Shown in pieces: positions 53,686 through 62,610 of a stretch of 64,000 nucleotides of DNA. The stretch's first letter is position 1, and each line of letters starts with the position of its first letter. The notes beneath the pieces were generated by a model that saw only the letters and a program-made list of their open reading frames with translations, was not told the DNA's origin and ran no database searches. A program made the position numbers and the translations under genes. The stretch lies in contig NZ_CP060139.1 of assembly GCF_014524565.1 (NCBI RefSeq), positions 3,231,501 through 3,295,500 of the forward strand, in the 5' to 3' direction. Origin of the DNA: Croceimicrobium hydrocarbonivorans. Lineage in GTDB: Bacteria; Bacteroidota; Bacteroidia; Flavobacteriales; Schleiferiaceae.

Positions 53686-54209
53686 CGAGACCCTTTCAAT
53701 AATTGCAGTAAATGCTCGTCTATAAAAGAATCACCCTGGCGGTACCATTGTTTACGCAAGCCGCATTTTTCAAAGCCGCATTTTTCAAAAAGTCGCAAGC
53801 TGGCCGCATTTCCATCGGCAATACTTACATGTAATTGCTGCAAATCAAAGGCGGTGAAGAGGTAGTCTATAAAAAGATTCAGGGCCGCCTCTGCCAGGCC
53901 TTGGCCTCGATTGGACTCCGCACCGATGAGTATACCCAAGGCTCCGCGGCGATGGTCAATATCAAAATCAAAGAAATCAGCCAGTCCAATGCTTTGGTCT
54001 TTATAGCAAATCATCATTCGCAATTGTCCCACTTCATAGGGACTTTTCCCTACTTCTTGCAGGTATTGCTTCATTAGGTATTCGCTATAGGGAACCCTTT
54101 GCTGGGAGCTGGTCCAAAACTCAGGATTGTTCTCCCAAGCCAATAGCAGGCTTAGATCTTCGGGCTCCAAAGCCCTTAAGCTGATATCTTCTTTTTGCAG
54201 CTTTATCAT
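53682..54209 (-). CDS. GNAT-family N-acetyltransferase (RimJ-like)
   Basis: 175 residues. Shows the acetyl-CoA-binding pattern GILIGAESNRGQGLAEAAL and the C-terminal VSIADGNAASLRLFEKCGFEKCGLRKQ typical of RimJ/RimL-type acetyltransferases. Substrate unknown. Overlaps both neighbours in the dapF operon by 4 nt. Confidence 0.9.
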   Translation of the reverse strand: MIKLQKEDISLRALEPEDLSLLLAWENNPEFWTSSQQRVPYSEYLMKQYLQEVGKSPYEVGQLRMMICYKDQSIGLADFFDFDIDHRRGALGILIGAESNRGQGLAEAALNLFIDYLFTAFDLQQLHVSIADGNAASLRLFEKCGFEKCGLRKQWYRQGDSFIDEHLLQLLKGSR

Positions 54210-54979
54210 TTGGCAAAGCCCTCGAATACTTTCTCTGCTGGTCCTTCTAACCAGATGTTGAAATAGCCCTTTTCGGGACTGTGCTCAAAAGAAAGACTAA
54301 GCTTGCCTCCCTTGGTACGCATGTGAATGGGAGAGAGGGGTGCCTTGCCACTGTAATGGGCCACCAAAGCAGCGGCGGTAACTCCAGTGCCGCAACTATA
54401 GGTTTCATCTTCTACGCCTCGCTCATAGGTACGCATTTCCCAATTCTGGCCTTCACCAGTCATGAAGTTTACGTTAACCCCGGCTTTCTTATAAGGTTCT
54501 GAATTGCGAATGGCGCGTGCGGCAGTCACAATGTTCAATTCGTCGGGATTGGGATGCAAAACCACATGATGCGGAGAGCCGGTATCGGTAAACCAGTCAG
54601 TGCCCCGCGCTTCAATAGTGGGCACATCAATCATTTGCAGGCGTACGCGTTTTGCTTCTACTTCTGCCAGGTGGGGACCATCAATCGCAATGAAGCGAAA
54701 GGAGTTTCCCATCCCTAAATCGTGCGCAAATTGTGCAATACAGCGGCCACCATTGCCGCACATCGTACTTTCGCGTCCGTCGCTATTGTAATAGATCATG
54801 CGGAAGTCGAAACCTTCGGCGGGGGCTAATATGATTAGGCCATCGGCACCTATGCCAAATCGGCGATGACAAAATTGCTCGATGTCAGTTTGAGACCATG
54901 ACGGAATTTCCTGACGTCCATCGATCATAATAAAGTCATTTCCGGTACCTTGGTATTTGTGAAAAGTAATCGGATTCAC
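54206..54979 (-). CDS. dapF: Diaminopimelate epimerase DapF
   Basis: 257 residues from GTG. FHKYQGTGNDFIMID at the N-terminus, catalytic Cys in STMCGNGGRC and in DETYSCGTGVTA. Converts LL- to meso-diaminopimelate for lysine and peptidoglycan. First gene of dapF - GNAT - cytochrome - mltG. Confidence 0.96.
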   Translation of the reverse strand: MNPITFHKYQGTGNDFIMIDGRQEIPSWSQTDIEQFCHRRFGIGADGLIILAPAEGFDFRMIYYNSDGRESTMCGNGGRCIAQFAHDLGMGNSFRFIAIDGPHLAEVEAKRVRLQMIDVPTIEARGTDWFTDTGSPHHVVLHPNPDELNIVTAARAIRNSEPYKKAGVNVNFMTGEGQNWEMRTYERGVEDETYSCGTGVTAAALVAHYSGKAPLSPIHMRTKGGKLSLSFEHSPEKGYFNIWLEGPAEKVFEGFAK

Positions 54980-55083
54980 GTCTAAGTTAAAATGTCGTTA
55001 AAGGCTGTGTTTCAAGGATACTAGGCCTTGACTTGGAACAGTTATTGGAAAAAATTTGTTGCAAAGTAAAAAGATAGGATAAC

Positions 55084-56538
55084 ATGAAGAATATTGCAAA
55101 GCTCATTTTGATTTCAGCCTTTGGGGGAATGATCAGTTTGGGACTCTATAAAGCCTTCTTTGAGAAGGAGAACACCCGAACTTTTATTGAGAGCCCCGCT
55201 CAAGTTCAACATAGTCCGGTAAGTTATGCCGTGCCGGGAACCGCGCCGGAAGATTTTGTGGAGGCGGCCGAGAAGAGTGTTCATAGCGTAGTACACGTAA
55301 AAACAGCCGTGCGTGCTCGAGTGCCGGTAGCACAATCTCCTTTAGACTTTTTCTTTGGCGTACCTCAAGGTCAGGGCCAGGGTCAATTGCAATTAGGAAC
55401 CGGCTCCGGGGTAATCATTAGTGAGGATGGTTATATCGTAACCAATAACCACGTAATTGAGGGCGCTGAAGAAATTTTGGTGAGCCTCAATAGTGGAGAA
55501 GAATATCCCGCCAAAGTAATTGGTGCCGACCCCACCACCGATATTGCCTTAATTAAGGTAGAAGATGAGGTGAGTGGATTGCCTTATCTCAATTTTAGCA
55601 ATAGTGATAATCTCCGCGTAGGAGAATGGGTATTAGCCGTGGGTAACCCTTTCAATCTAACTTCAACCGTTACCGCGGGTATCGTTTCGGCCAAAGCACG
55701 TAGCATTGGTATTATTGCAGAGCAAGCAGCCATTGAGTCTTTTATTCAGACTGATGCGGCGGTAAACCCCGGAAATAGTGGTGGTGCTCTGGTAAATACT
55801 CGCGGTGAATTAGTAGGAATCAACTCAGCCATTAGTACTCGCACCGGAAGTTTTGAAGGTTACTCCTTTGCCGTACCTAGTAATCTGGCAGAAAAGGTAG
55901 TGGCTGACCTAAAAGAATTTGGTACTGTACAGCGTGCTTATTTAGGGGTTAAAATTTCGGATGTGACCCCAAGGCTGGCTACCGACTTAAAGCTTGAAGT
56001 GAACTCCGGTGTTTATATTGGCGGTTTAAGTGAAAATGGTGCCGCTGCTGAAGCCGGTTTGGCAGAAGGGGATATCATTGTGGCGGTTGATGATCGTAAG
56101 GTGAACAAAGGAGCCGAGTTGCAAGAGATTATTGGCAGCAAGCGCCCTGGAGAAGCGGTGATAGTTTCCGTTTTACGGGATGATGTTTTAAAAGACTATC
56201 AGGTAACCTTGCGCAATGTAAATGGCACTACGCAACGTTTTAAGAAGGAAGATCTTCAGTTCCTGACCTTATTAGGAGGAAGCTTCCGCGAGGTGAATGA
56301 AGATGAGCGACGCGCTTACCGTATTCCTTATGGTGTTAAGATTTTGGATGTGAAGAGTGGCATCTTAGCCGAGCAGGATATTCCTCGCGGCTTTATCATT
56401 ACCCAGATTAATCAGAAAGCCATTAAGAAGGTAGAGGACATTAATGTGGTAGGCAAAGAACTTCCACGTGATAAACCAGTAATCATCTTTGGTGTACTTC
56501 CGAATGGACGCGAAAAATATTATGCCTTTGGTTTTTAG
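55084..56538 (+). CDS. Do/HtrA-family periplasmic serine protease
   Basis: 484 residues. N-terminal membrane anchor or signal (1-24). Trypsin-like domain with triad His123 (NNHVIEG), Asp153 (TDIALIK) and Ser232 (NPGNSGGAL). Two PDZ domains follow (about 295-380 and 400-484; YLGVKISDVTPRL, KILDVKSGILAEQ). A Gln/Gly-rich segment (GVPQGQGQGQLQLGTGSG) precedes the protease core. It degrades or refolds misfolded envelope proteins. A 135-bp piece of its 3' end is duplicated 282 bp downstream. Confidence 0.93.
   Translation: MKNIAKLILISAFGGMISLGLYKAFFEKENTRTFIESPAQVQHSPVSYAVPGTAPEDFVEAAEKSVHSVVHVKTAVRARVPVAQSPLDFFFGVPQGQGQGQLQLGTGSGVIISEDGYIVTNNHVIEGAEEILVSLNSGEEYPAKVIGADPTTDIALIKVEDEVSGLPYLNFSNSDNLRVGEWVLAVGNPFNLTSTVTAGIVSAKARSIGIIAEQAAIESFIQTDAAVNPGNSGGALVNTRGELVGINSAISTRTGSFEGYSFAVPSNLAEKVVADLKEFGTVQRAYLGVKISDVTPRLATDLKLEVNSGVYIGGLSENGAAAEAGLAEGDIIVAVDDRKVNKGAELQEIIGSKRPGEAVIVSVLRDDVLKDYQVTLRNVNGTTQRFKKEDLQFLTLLGGSFREVNEDERRAYRIPYGVKILDVKSGILAEQDIPRGFIITQINQKAIKKVEDINVVGKELPRDKPVIIFGVLPNGREKYYAFGF
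56404..56538 (+). repeat. Tail of the htrA-like gene, source copy of a 282-bp tandem duplication
   Basis: These 135 bases match 56686-56820 at 114 of 135 positions by my count (about 84%), with the stop codon in the same place. The offset is 282 bp throughout. Confidence 0.8.
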
Positions 56539-56561
56539 TAATTGTGATGAAAGCAAATGAA

Positions 56562-56590
56562 AAGCGGCCCTGGATGGGGCCGCTTTTTTT
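56562..56590 (+). terminator. Intrinsic terminator of the htrA-like gene
   Basis: GCGGCCC - TGGATG - GGGCCGC followed by TTTTTTT. About 25 nt behind the stop. Confidence 0.85.
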
Positions 56591-56610
56591 ATGATGTAAA
56601 ATTGAAGTTC

Positions 56611-56686
56611 TTACAATCTTGCCAGGCTTTCTTCCAAAGCTTTGATTTTGCTTTGGGCATCATCCTGCTTGGCTTTCTCATTAGCC
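56611..56686 (-). pseudogene. Fragment: duplicated 3' end of valS
   Basis: Matches the last 25 codons of valS (59363-59438) at about 70 of 76 positions, in the same orientation, reading NEKAKQDDAQSKIKALEESLARL on the minus strand. It has no start and no rest of the gene. Confidence 0.85.
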
Positions 56687-56820
56687 AGATTAATCAGAAA
56701 GCGATTAAGAAGGAAGAGGATAGCAAGTCGCTTGTAAAAGATCTTCCACATGATAAACCAGTAATCATCTGTGGCGTACTTCCAAACGGATGCGAAAAGT
56801 ATTATGCTTTTGGTTTTTAG
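56686..56820 (+). pseudogene. Fragment: duplicated 3' end of the htrA-like gene
   Basis: Encodes a diverged copy of the HtrA C-terminus (SQINQKAIKK ... KPVIICGVLPNGCEKYYAFGF) with the same stop. It is joined directly to the valS fragment. An ORF of 87 codons can be read through it from 56557, but its first half is antisense valS, so it is not a real gene. Confidence 0.85.
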
Positions 56821-56870
56821 AAATTGTATTAAAAGCAAATGAAAAAAGGACCTGCACTGCTTCGCTTTTT

Positions 56871-56901
56871 TTGATCTAATAAAAGCAATGCAGTAGCTTT
56901 G
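56871..56901 (+). promoter_or_regulatory. Bacteroidota-type promoter of the inserted T9SS gene
   Basis: TTG at 56871-56873 and TAGCTTTG at 56894-56901 are 20 nt apart. The -7 element includes the TTG that could serve as a start, so the ATG at 56914 is preferred. The -33 TTG lies at the edge of the flanking host sequence. Confidence 0.55.
56873..56880 (+). repeat. GATCTAAT, left flank of the inserted segment
   Basis: The same 8 bases occur at 59356-59363, directly before the intact valS end. They bracket the T9SS gene and may be a target-site duplication or shared spacer sequence. Confidence 0.5.
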
Positions 56902-56913
56902 AAAAAACTTTAT

Positions 56914-59313
56914 ATGCTTCGTAGATTATTCATCATTTTACTTTTGCTCAGTGCTTTTTCCAACCTTAAAGCGTCGCACATTTTAGGTGGTATCTTGGAC
57001 TATTATGTTGTTAATCCAAGTCAATACAAGTTTGTAGCAACTATCTATTACGAGCCTGGTTATTCACCATCAAATATTCAATTAGCCGGTCCGCTTGGTA
57101 GTGGAAATATGGCATTGGATAGTAGTTATACTGATACCATTTTTTTCGACGGATGCGGGTTTTCAGTGGTGGTCTATAAATACTCTTTAGATGTTAATAC
57201 GGTTGGTGTACCTGGTAATTCTGGGTGGAATTTCTCCATAAGCGCCTGTTGCACGGATACTTTTTCTAATGTTTCGTACAGTGGTCAGAATATGGATTTT
57301 ACGATAAGCTGCACCTTGTTTAAAGAATATAATCCAATTAGCCAAAGCTATGTTGCGCCAACAGTTGGTACAATCAACACTAAAACTCCAAGCTTATTTC
57401 ATTACAGAACCACGGGAGCACCTCAAAAGATACCCATTGCTCCTTTGAGTAAAGAGAATAGTATAGATTCTGTAGTGCATCATTTATCTCAACCTTTTCT
57501 AACTCAAAGTCAGAGAATTACATGGGAGAATGGATATAATCAATTTGCCCCTTTTCCCGATCCCTCTGAGGATACACTAAATGGAGTCAATTTCTTGGAC
57601 AGTCGGGGTTTTTTAAACTTTAACATTCAGGGAAGTAATACAGAGGCCGGTAGGTATTTATATGGTGTTAGGTATAATCATTATAAAGGGGGAAATAGAA
57701 TTATACGTCAATTTAGTAACGGCGCCTTACTCTTAGGTACTCCAGATTCTAGCAGGAATATGCCAGATGTTCTTACCCTATTTAATGATACGGCTTATCA
57801 AGCATCTCAATCTACAGAGTATTATTCTCTATTGCTTGAAGTCCAAGATACATTTAATGTGGAATTGTTTGCAACGCAATCATTGTCGGGAGAATTGATT
57901 AGAGCAAGATTATTCGGCAGTCATGGACAAAGGGATAGCGGAGTATTTCAATCGCTAAACCCTCAAGGCGCATTTTTAACAGCGGATTCTAATAGAGTTA
58001 CTTATACGCAAAGGTTTTACCCTTGGGATTTAGTAGATAATCAAAGTAATGTAAATCTGCGGTTTTCATTTAGTGATACTACCTGTCTTTGGCCCTTGAC
58101 ACGTACGATAGAATTCAATCTGAAAATTCGTAACTATCTTAAAATTACCAATAAAGTCGGTGACGTCCTTGGTGATACGCTTTTTGTTTGCCCATTTGAT
58201 ACAATTGAATTATTGCCCAGCGGTAACTATAATAGCTTGGCTTTGTGGTCCAGCGAAAAAGTTCAATTATTTAGGAATACAAATACGCAGGCCACTTTTG
58301 TTGCAGACAGTTCAGGATGGATCTTTTTAAATGAGACCAATGGGAATCGGAAAGACTCTATCTATATAAATCTGATTAGGGAAGACTTTAAATTAATGAA
58401 TAGTGGACTTTTTTGGCCACGTCCAAATGTTCCAATTAGTTCTAATCAAGAAGCTTGGTTCTATAATGATATTCTGCCAATTTATTCGGATCGAGATAAT
58501 GACAATGCTATTTGGAAAATGGGAGCCGGATACTATACCTTCATTGATTTTAAGCTACCTCCTAGTTGCCCTGAATTCTATCGAGATACTTTGTTCATAT
58601 ATCAGTCTTGGGAAAGTTTAAATCCGCTACAAACCATCGCTGATACGGTGCATATTGCTGATCACAGGAAAATAGAGTTTAGAGTATTAAGTGATATAAT
58701 GGTTGACAGTCTTTATATAATTGGGCTTGACACAAATGCTACTCCAAATTTCTCAATCGATCAGCAAGAAATTGAATTTATACTGAGTGACAGAAGTCAA
58801 GAAATTCGAAGGGATACCATAAGATCTACAGGTAAAACCAAAATCTGTGCAGCCTTGAATTCCTTCTTAAGCACATCGAAGAAGTATTCCTTAACAATCA
58901 AACCTCTTAATAATTCTGCGAAATTTGTTGGTTTTGATTTTGCTCCAAATTTTCCTGGAGATACATCGGGATCATTTTTTATTGAACTTCGAAAGGATAT
59001 ATCAGACGACGGTTTAGAATACCTTACCTCTTCATTTTATGCAATAGGTTTTAAAGTTGGTCCTCGTATCAATATAGATGAGCATAAAATTTCAAAAGGT
59101 TTTAATGTTCATCCAAACCCGACGGACAATCAAATTAGCTTGTACAACCATGGTCTAGAAAATGAAGTTAGGTTGTTAGATATTAGTGGTAAACTCCTTT
59201 GGATAGGAGTGGCCAAAGAGGGGCCAAATCAATTTGATTTAACTTTTCTTAAATCCGGGATCTACACCTTGCTATTAAATGGGAGTACTCAAAAAATTGT
59301 TAAGCTTGATTAA
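56914..59313 (+). CDS. Secreted T9SS protein, ASHILGG-type surface protein
   Basis: 799 residues from the ATG at 56914 (a TTG at 56899 would add five). Signal peptide about 1-20 (cleavage after LKA), then the SHILGGILDYY start typical of large Bacteroidota surface proteins, where it is usually SHxMGGEITY. The body is beta-rich and repetitive; no catalytic motif seen. The C-terminus is a type A sorting domain (GFNVHPNPTDNQISL, VRLLDISGKLLWI, LKSGIYTLLLNG). It appears more A/T-rich than its neighbours and lies inside a duplication scar, so it was probably inserted. Confidence 0.82.
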   Translation: MLRRLFIILLLLSAFSNLKASHILGGILDYYVVNPSQYKFVATIYYEPGYSPSNIQLAGPLGSGNMALDSSYTDTIFFDGCGFSVVVYKYSLDVNTVGVPGNSGWNFSISACCTDTFSNVSYSGQNMDFTISCTLFKEYNPISQSYVAPTVGTINTKTPSLFHYRTTGAPQKIPIAPLSKENSIDSVVHHLSQPFLTQSQRITWENGYNQFAPFPDPSEDTLNGVNFLDSRGFLNFNIQGSNTEAGRYLYGVRYNHYKGGNRIIRQFSNGALLLGTPDSSRNMPDVLTLFNDTAYQASQSTEYYSLLLEVQDTFNVELFATQSLSGELIRARLFGSHGQRDSGVFQSLNPQGAFLTADSNRVTYTQRFYPWDLVDNQSNVNLRFSFSDTTCLWPLTRTIEFNLKIRNYLKITNKVGDVLGDTLFVCPFDTIELLPSGNYNSLALWSSEKVQLFRNTNTQATFVADSSGWIFLNETNGNRKDSIYINLIREDFKLMNSGLFWPRPNVPISSNQEAWFYNDILPIYSDRDNDNAIWKMGAGYYTFIDFKLPPSCPEFYRDTLFIYQSWESLNPLQTIADTVHIADHRKIEFRVLSDIMVDSLYIIGLDTNATPNFSIDQQEIEFILSDRSQEIRRDTIRSTGKTKICAALNSFLSTSKKYSLTIKPLNNSAKFVGFDFAPNFPGDTSGSFFIELRKDISDDGLEYLTSSFYAIGFKVGPRINIDEHKISKGFNVHPNPTDNQISLYNHGLENEVRLLDISGKLLWIGVAKEGPNQFDLTFLKSGIYTLLLNGSTQKIVKLD

Positions 59314-59315
59314 AT

Positions 59316-59350
59316 AAAAAAAGGGCCTGATTTCTCAGGCCCTTTTTTTT
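59316..59350. terminator. Bidirectional intrinsic terminator between the T9SS gene and valS
   Basis: GGGCCTGA - TTTC - TCAGGCCC flanked by A-run and T-run on both sides, so it can end transcripts from either direction. Confidence 0.88.
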
Positions 59351-59355
59351 AATTC

Positions 59356-59363
59356 GATCTAAT
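59356..59363 (+). repeat. GATCTAAT, right flank of the inserted segment
   Basis: Identical to 56873-56880; overlaps the first base of the valS stop codon. Confidence 0.5.
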
Positions 59364-61993
59364 TACAATCTTGCCAAACTTTCTTCCAAAGCTTTGATTT
59401 TGCTTTGGGCATCTTCCTGCTTGGCTTTTTCATTGGCTACCACTGCCTCTGGAGCATTATTTACGAAGCGCTCGTTCGAAAGCTTTTTCTCTACGGATTT
59501 TAAAAAGCCTTTGAGGTAGTCTAGCTCCTTTTCAATACGCTCTTTCTCGGCACCTAAATCGGCTTGCTCACCGGCAGGTACAAAGAATTCGTATTTACCC
59601 GCGAGGAAGCTAAAGCCGGGGCCTGCTTCTTCCGCCTTCATTTCAATTTTTGAAATATTGGCCAACTTAGAAGCAAGCTCACGTAATTCGCTAGAAAGGG
59701 CTTCTTCAGCCGGAAGGAAAATTTCCAGACTTTCCTTGGGTGACATACTCTTAGAGGCACGCAAATTCCGAACGCCATTTACTACGGCCAGCATCTGATC
59801 GAAATCCGCTAAATAAGCGCTATCCACTTTTTGCATTTTAGGCCATTCGCCTAAGCTTACCGATTCTCCTTCTTTACGAGGACGAAGATTTTGCCATATC
59901 TCTTCAGTAATGAAAGGCATAAAGGGATGAAGAACGGTAGTAACCTCTTCAAAGAATTTAATCGTTTGATCGTATACTGCCTTGGAGATTGCTTCGCCGT
60001 AAGCAGGTTTGATGGACTCTAAATACCAATTGCAGAAATCATCCCATACCCACTTGTAGGTAGTCATGAGTGCTTCTGAAATTCGATACGAATTAAAGCT
60101 GGCTTCGAGTTTTTCCAGGGTATCCAGTTTCTTCTCGGCAAACCAACGCATAGCGGCAATATCCGAAGCGGAGGGGGCTTTATCAGCTACTTCCCAATTG
60201 AGAACCAAGCGCTGGGCATTCCAAATCTTATTGGAGAAATTACGCCCTTGCTCACAAAGCTCTTCATCAAAAGGTAAATCGTTACCGGCGGGTGAGGTGA
60301 GCAACATACCTACGCGAACACCATCGGTGCTGTATTTTTCCATCAAGCCAATAGGGTCGGGAGAGTTGCCTAGGGATTTAGACATCTTACGCCCTTGCTT
60401 ATCGCGCACAATACCGGTGAGGTATACATTGCTAAAAGGCTTGGTGTCGCGTAATTCATAGCCGATGATAATCATACGTGCTACCCAGAAAAAGAGAATT
60501 TCGGGAGCGGTAATTAAATCGCGGGTAGGGTAGTAATAGTTAATTTCTTCATTCTCCGGATCAAGCACACCATTAAATACCGAAAGCGGCCATAACCAGG
60601 ATGAGAACCAGGTATCCAATACATCGGGTTCCTGCTGTAGGTCCTCCGTGCTGATGGAAGCATCACCAAACTGTTGACGCGCTTTTTCCAGCGCTTCGAC
60701 TTCATTTAAGGCCACCACAATTTTCTGGCGATCACCTTTATAGTACCATACCGGAATTTGATGTCCCCACCATAATTGACGAGATATGTTCCAATCGATC
60801 ACATTCTCCATCCAATGGCGGTAGGTATTCTTGAACTTTTCAGGAATTAACTGAATTTCAGCCTCCTCATCCATTACGGCTTTAATGGCGGGCTGGGCTA
60901 ATTCCTTCATTTTTAGGAACCATTGGTCTGATAATCGAGGCTCAATTACCGCCCCGGTTCTTTCGCTGGTTCCTACCTTGTTTTTATAATCTTCGGCTTT
61001 TACTAAAAAGCCTTTTTCTTCTAATTCTTTGGCGATGGCCTTGCGCACCACAAAGCGATCCTGACCTTCATAATGTAAGCCATGGGCATTAAGCTTGCCT
61101 TCTTCATCCAATACATCGATGATTTCGAGGTCATGCTTTTTACCAATGGTATAGTCATTAATGTCGTGGGCCGGAGTAATCTTTAAGCAACCGGTACCGA
61201 ATTCCATATCCACATAATCATCAGCGATAATGGGGATTTCGCGATTGGCGATGGGTACTAATACTTTTTTACCAATCAAATTTTGGTAGCGTTCATCATT
61301 TGGATTTACGCAAATGGCTACGTCACCTAAAATGGTTTCAGGACGAGTAGTAGCAACCTGAATACTGCCTTCTCCATCCACCATAGGATAGGAGAGGTGG
61401 TAGAGCTTACCATTCAATTCCTTGTAAATTACCTCCTCGTCAGATAAGGTAGTTTTGGCTTGCGGATCCCAGTTTACCATGCGGTAACCGCGGTAAATCA
61501 AGCCCTTTTCATAAAGGTGAATGAATACCTTAAGTACCGATTCCGAGCGAACTTCGTCCATGGTAAAGGCCTCGCGATCCCAATCGAAGGAACAACCTAA
61601 TTTTTTAAGCTGCTGTTGAATAATGCCACCATGCTTATGAGTCCATTCCCAGGCATGTTTCAAAAACTCCTCGCGACCAATCTCAAATTTGTCGATTCCA
61701 TCATCCTTAAGCTTTTGCACCACTTTGGCTTCGGTGGCGATAGAAGCATGATCCGTACCGGGAACCCAGCAGGCATTATAGCCCAACATACGTGCCCGAC
61801 GGATTAAAACATCCTGAAGGGTATTGTTTAACATGTGCCCCATGTGCAAGACGCCAGTCACATTGGGTGGCGGGATGACGATAGTATAGGATTCTCTTTG
61901 GTCCGGAACGGATTTGAAAAATTTGTGATCCATCCAGTAAGCATACCACTTGTCCTCAGCGGTAAGGTGCTCAAACTTGGGAGAAATGCTCAT
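59363..61993 (-). CDS. valS: Valyl-tRNA synthetase
   Basis: 876 residues from the ATG at 61993 (MSISPKFEHL); an ATG seven codons earlier is possible. HIGH-type motif in PPPNVTGVLHMGHMLNN, KMSKS motif in GRKMSKSLGNSPDP, an editing domain between (VATTRPETILGDVAICVNP), and the C-terminal coiled coil ending in KALEESLARL. Class I synthetase, length as in other Bacteroidota. Its last 25 codons are duplicated at 56611. Confidence 0.97.
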   Translation of the reverse strand: MSISPKFEHLTAEDKWYAYWMDHKFFKSVPDQRESYTIVIPPPNVTGVLHMGHMLNNTLQDVLIRRARMLGYNACWVPGTDHASIATEAKVVQKLKDDGIDKFEIGREEFLKHAWEWTHKHGGIIQQQLKKLGCSFDWDREAFTMDEVRSESVLKVFIHLYEKGLIYRGYRMVNWDPQAKTTLSDEEVIYKELNGKLYHLSYPMVDGEGSIQVATTRPETILGDVAICVNPNDERYQNLIGKKVLVPIANREIPIIADDYVDMEFGTGCLKITPAHDINDYTIGKKHDLEIIDVLDEEGKLNAHGLHYEGQDRFVVRKAIAKELEEKGFLVKAEDYKNKVGTSERTGAVIEPRLSDQWFLKMKELAQPAIKAVMDEEAEIQLIPEKFKNTYRHWMENVIDWNISRQLWWGHQIPVWYYKGDRQKIVVALNEVEALEKARQQFGDASISTEDLQQEPDVLDTWFSSWLWPLSVFNGVLDPENEEINYYYPTRDLITAPEILFFWVARMIIIGYELRDTKPFSNVYLTGIVRDKQGRKMSKSLGNSPDPIGLMEKYSTDGVRVGMLLTSPAGNDLPFDEELCEQGRNFSNKIWNAQRLVLNWEVADKAPSASDIAAMRWFAEKKLDTLEKLEASFNSYRISEALMTTYKWVWDDFCNWYLESIKPAYGEAISKAVYDQTIKFFEEVTTVLHPFMPFITEEIWQNLRPRKEGESVSLGEWPKMQKVDSAYLADFDQMLAVVNGVRNLRASKSMSPKESLEIFLPAEEALSSELRELASKLANISKIEMKAEEAGPGFSFLAGKYEFFVPAGEQADLGAEKERIEKELDYLKGFLKSVEKKLSNERFVNNAPEAVVANEKAKQEDAQSKIKALEESLARL

Positions 61994-62028
61994 GAAGCTG
62001 TGTTTTGAAAGCAATTATGATAAGCTGG

Positions 62029-62036
62029 CAAAGGTA
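62029..62036 (-). promoter_or_regulatory. Putative -7 element of valS
   Basis: Minus strand reads TACCTTTG, matching TAnnTTTG, about 36 nt upstream of the ATG at 61993. No convincing TTG -33 element is seen. Confidence 0.4.
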
Positions 62037-62095
62037 ATATTTCACTCAGAGGAGAGAGCTTTGACTTTGGTATAATTTTCGCGTACTAATTGGCC

Positions 62096-62126
62096 TTGAG
62101 TATAGCTGAAATATTCTCTAAATTTG
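62096..62126 (+). promoter_or_regulatory. Bacteroidota-type promoter of the DUF1573 gene
   Basis: TTG at 62096-62098 and TAAATTTG at 62119-62126, 20 nt apart. It lies inside the open frame that begins at 62090 and therefore supports the ATG at 62150. Confidence 0.6.
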
Positions 62127-62149
62127 AAGGTCTAATTAAAGAACGTACA

Positions 62150-62593
62150 ATGAGACAACTAATCACTACCCTAGCTGTAGCATTCTTTGGATTCACGGCC
62201 ATGGCCCAAGAACAGCCTGAGAATCCTAACGCTGCAACCATCGATTTTGAAACCGAGGTTGTAGATTACGGAACCGTTGAAAAAGGTGCTAATGGCGAGC
62301 GTGAATTTAAGTTTACCAACAATGGTAAAGAACCCTTAATCATTACCAGTGCTCGTGGATCCTGCGGATGTACCGTACCAAGCTGGCCTAAAGAGCCTAT
62401 CGCTCCAGGTGAGTCTGCGGTTATTAAGGTGAAGTACGACACTCAGCGTGTAGGTCCTATTAACAAATCAGTAACCGTTAATTCCAATTCCAAAACTCCG
62501 GTTAAGGTTTTGCGTATTAAAGGTAAAGTAGTGAAGCCCGAAGAGGTGAAAACTACTCCTGAGAAGGAAAAAAGCACGATGATGGCTAAATAA
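62150..62593 (+). CDS. Secreted DUF1573 protein
   Basis: 147 residues from the ATG at 62150 (MRQLITTLAV). Signal peptide 1-19 (cleavage after AMA). The mature part is one DUF1573 domain: TEVVDYGTVEKGANGEREFKF, then GSCGCTVPSWPKEPIAPGES and VKYDTQRVGPINKSVTVNSN. The family is an Ig-like periplasmic or outer-membrane-associated fold, widespread in Bacteroidota, of unknown function. A Lys/Glu-rich tail follows. It has its own promoter and terminator, so it is a single-gene unit. Confidence 0.93.
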   Translation: MRQLITTLAVAFFGFTAMAQEQPENPNAATIDFETEVVDYGTVEKGANGEREFKFTNNGKEPLIITSARGSCGCTVPSWPKEPIAPGESAVIKVKYDTQRVGPINKSVTVNSNSKTPVKVLRIKGKVVKPEEVKTTPEKEKSTMMAK

Positions 62594-62610
62594 GCCTAAG
62601 CTGCTACACG

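Noticed and set aside
56557-56820. An 87-residue ORF behind the htrA-like gene
   Set aside because: It is antisense valS tail joined to a diverged htrA tail and has no gene-like start; it is a duplication scar.
56611-56838. A 75-residue ORF on the minus strand ending like ValS
   Set aside because: Same scar read on the other strand; only the last 25 codons resemble valS and the rest is antisense htrA tail.
62090-62149. Upstream extension of the DUF1573 frame
   Set aside because: The extra 20 codons hold a promoter (TTG-N20-TAAATTTG) and hide the signal peptide, so translation should start at 62150.
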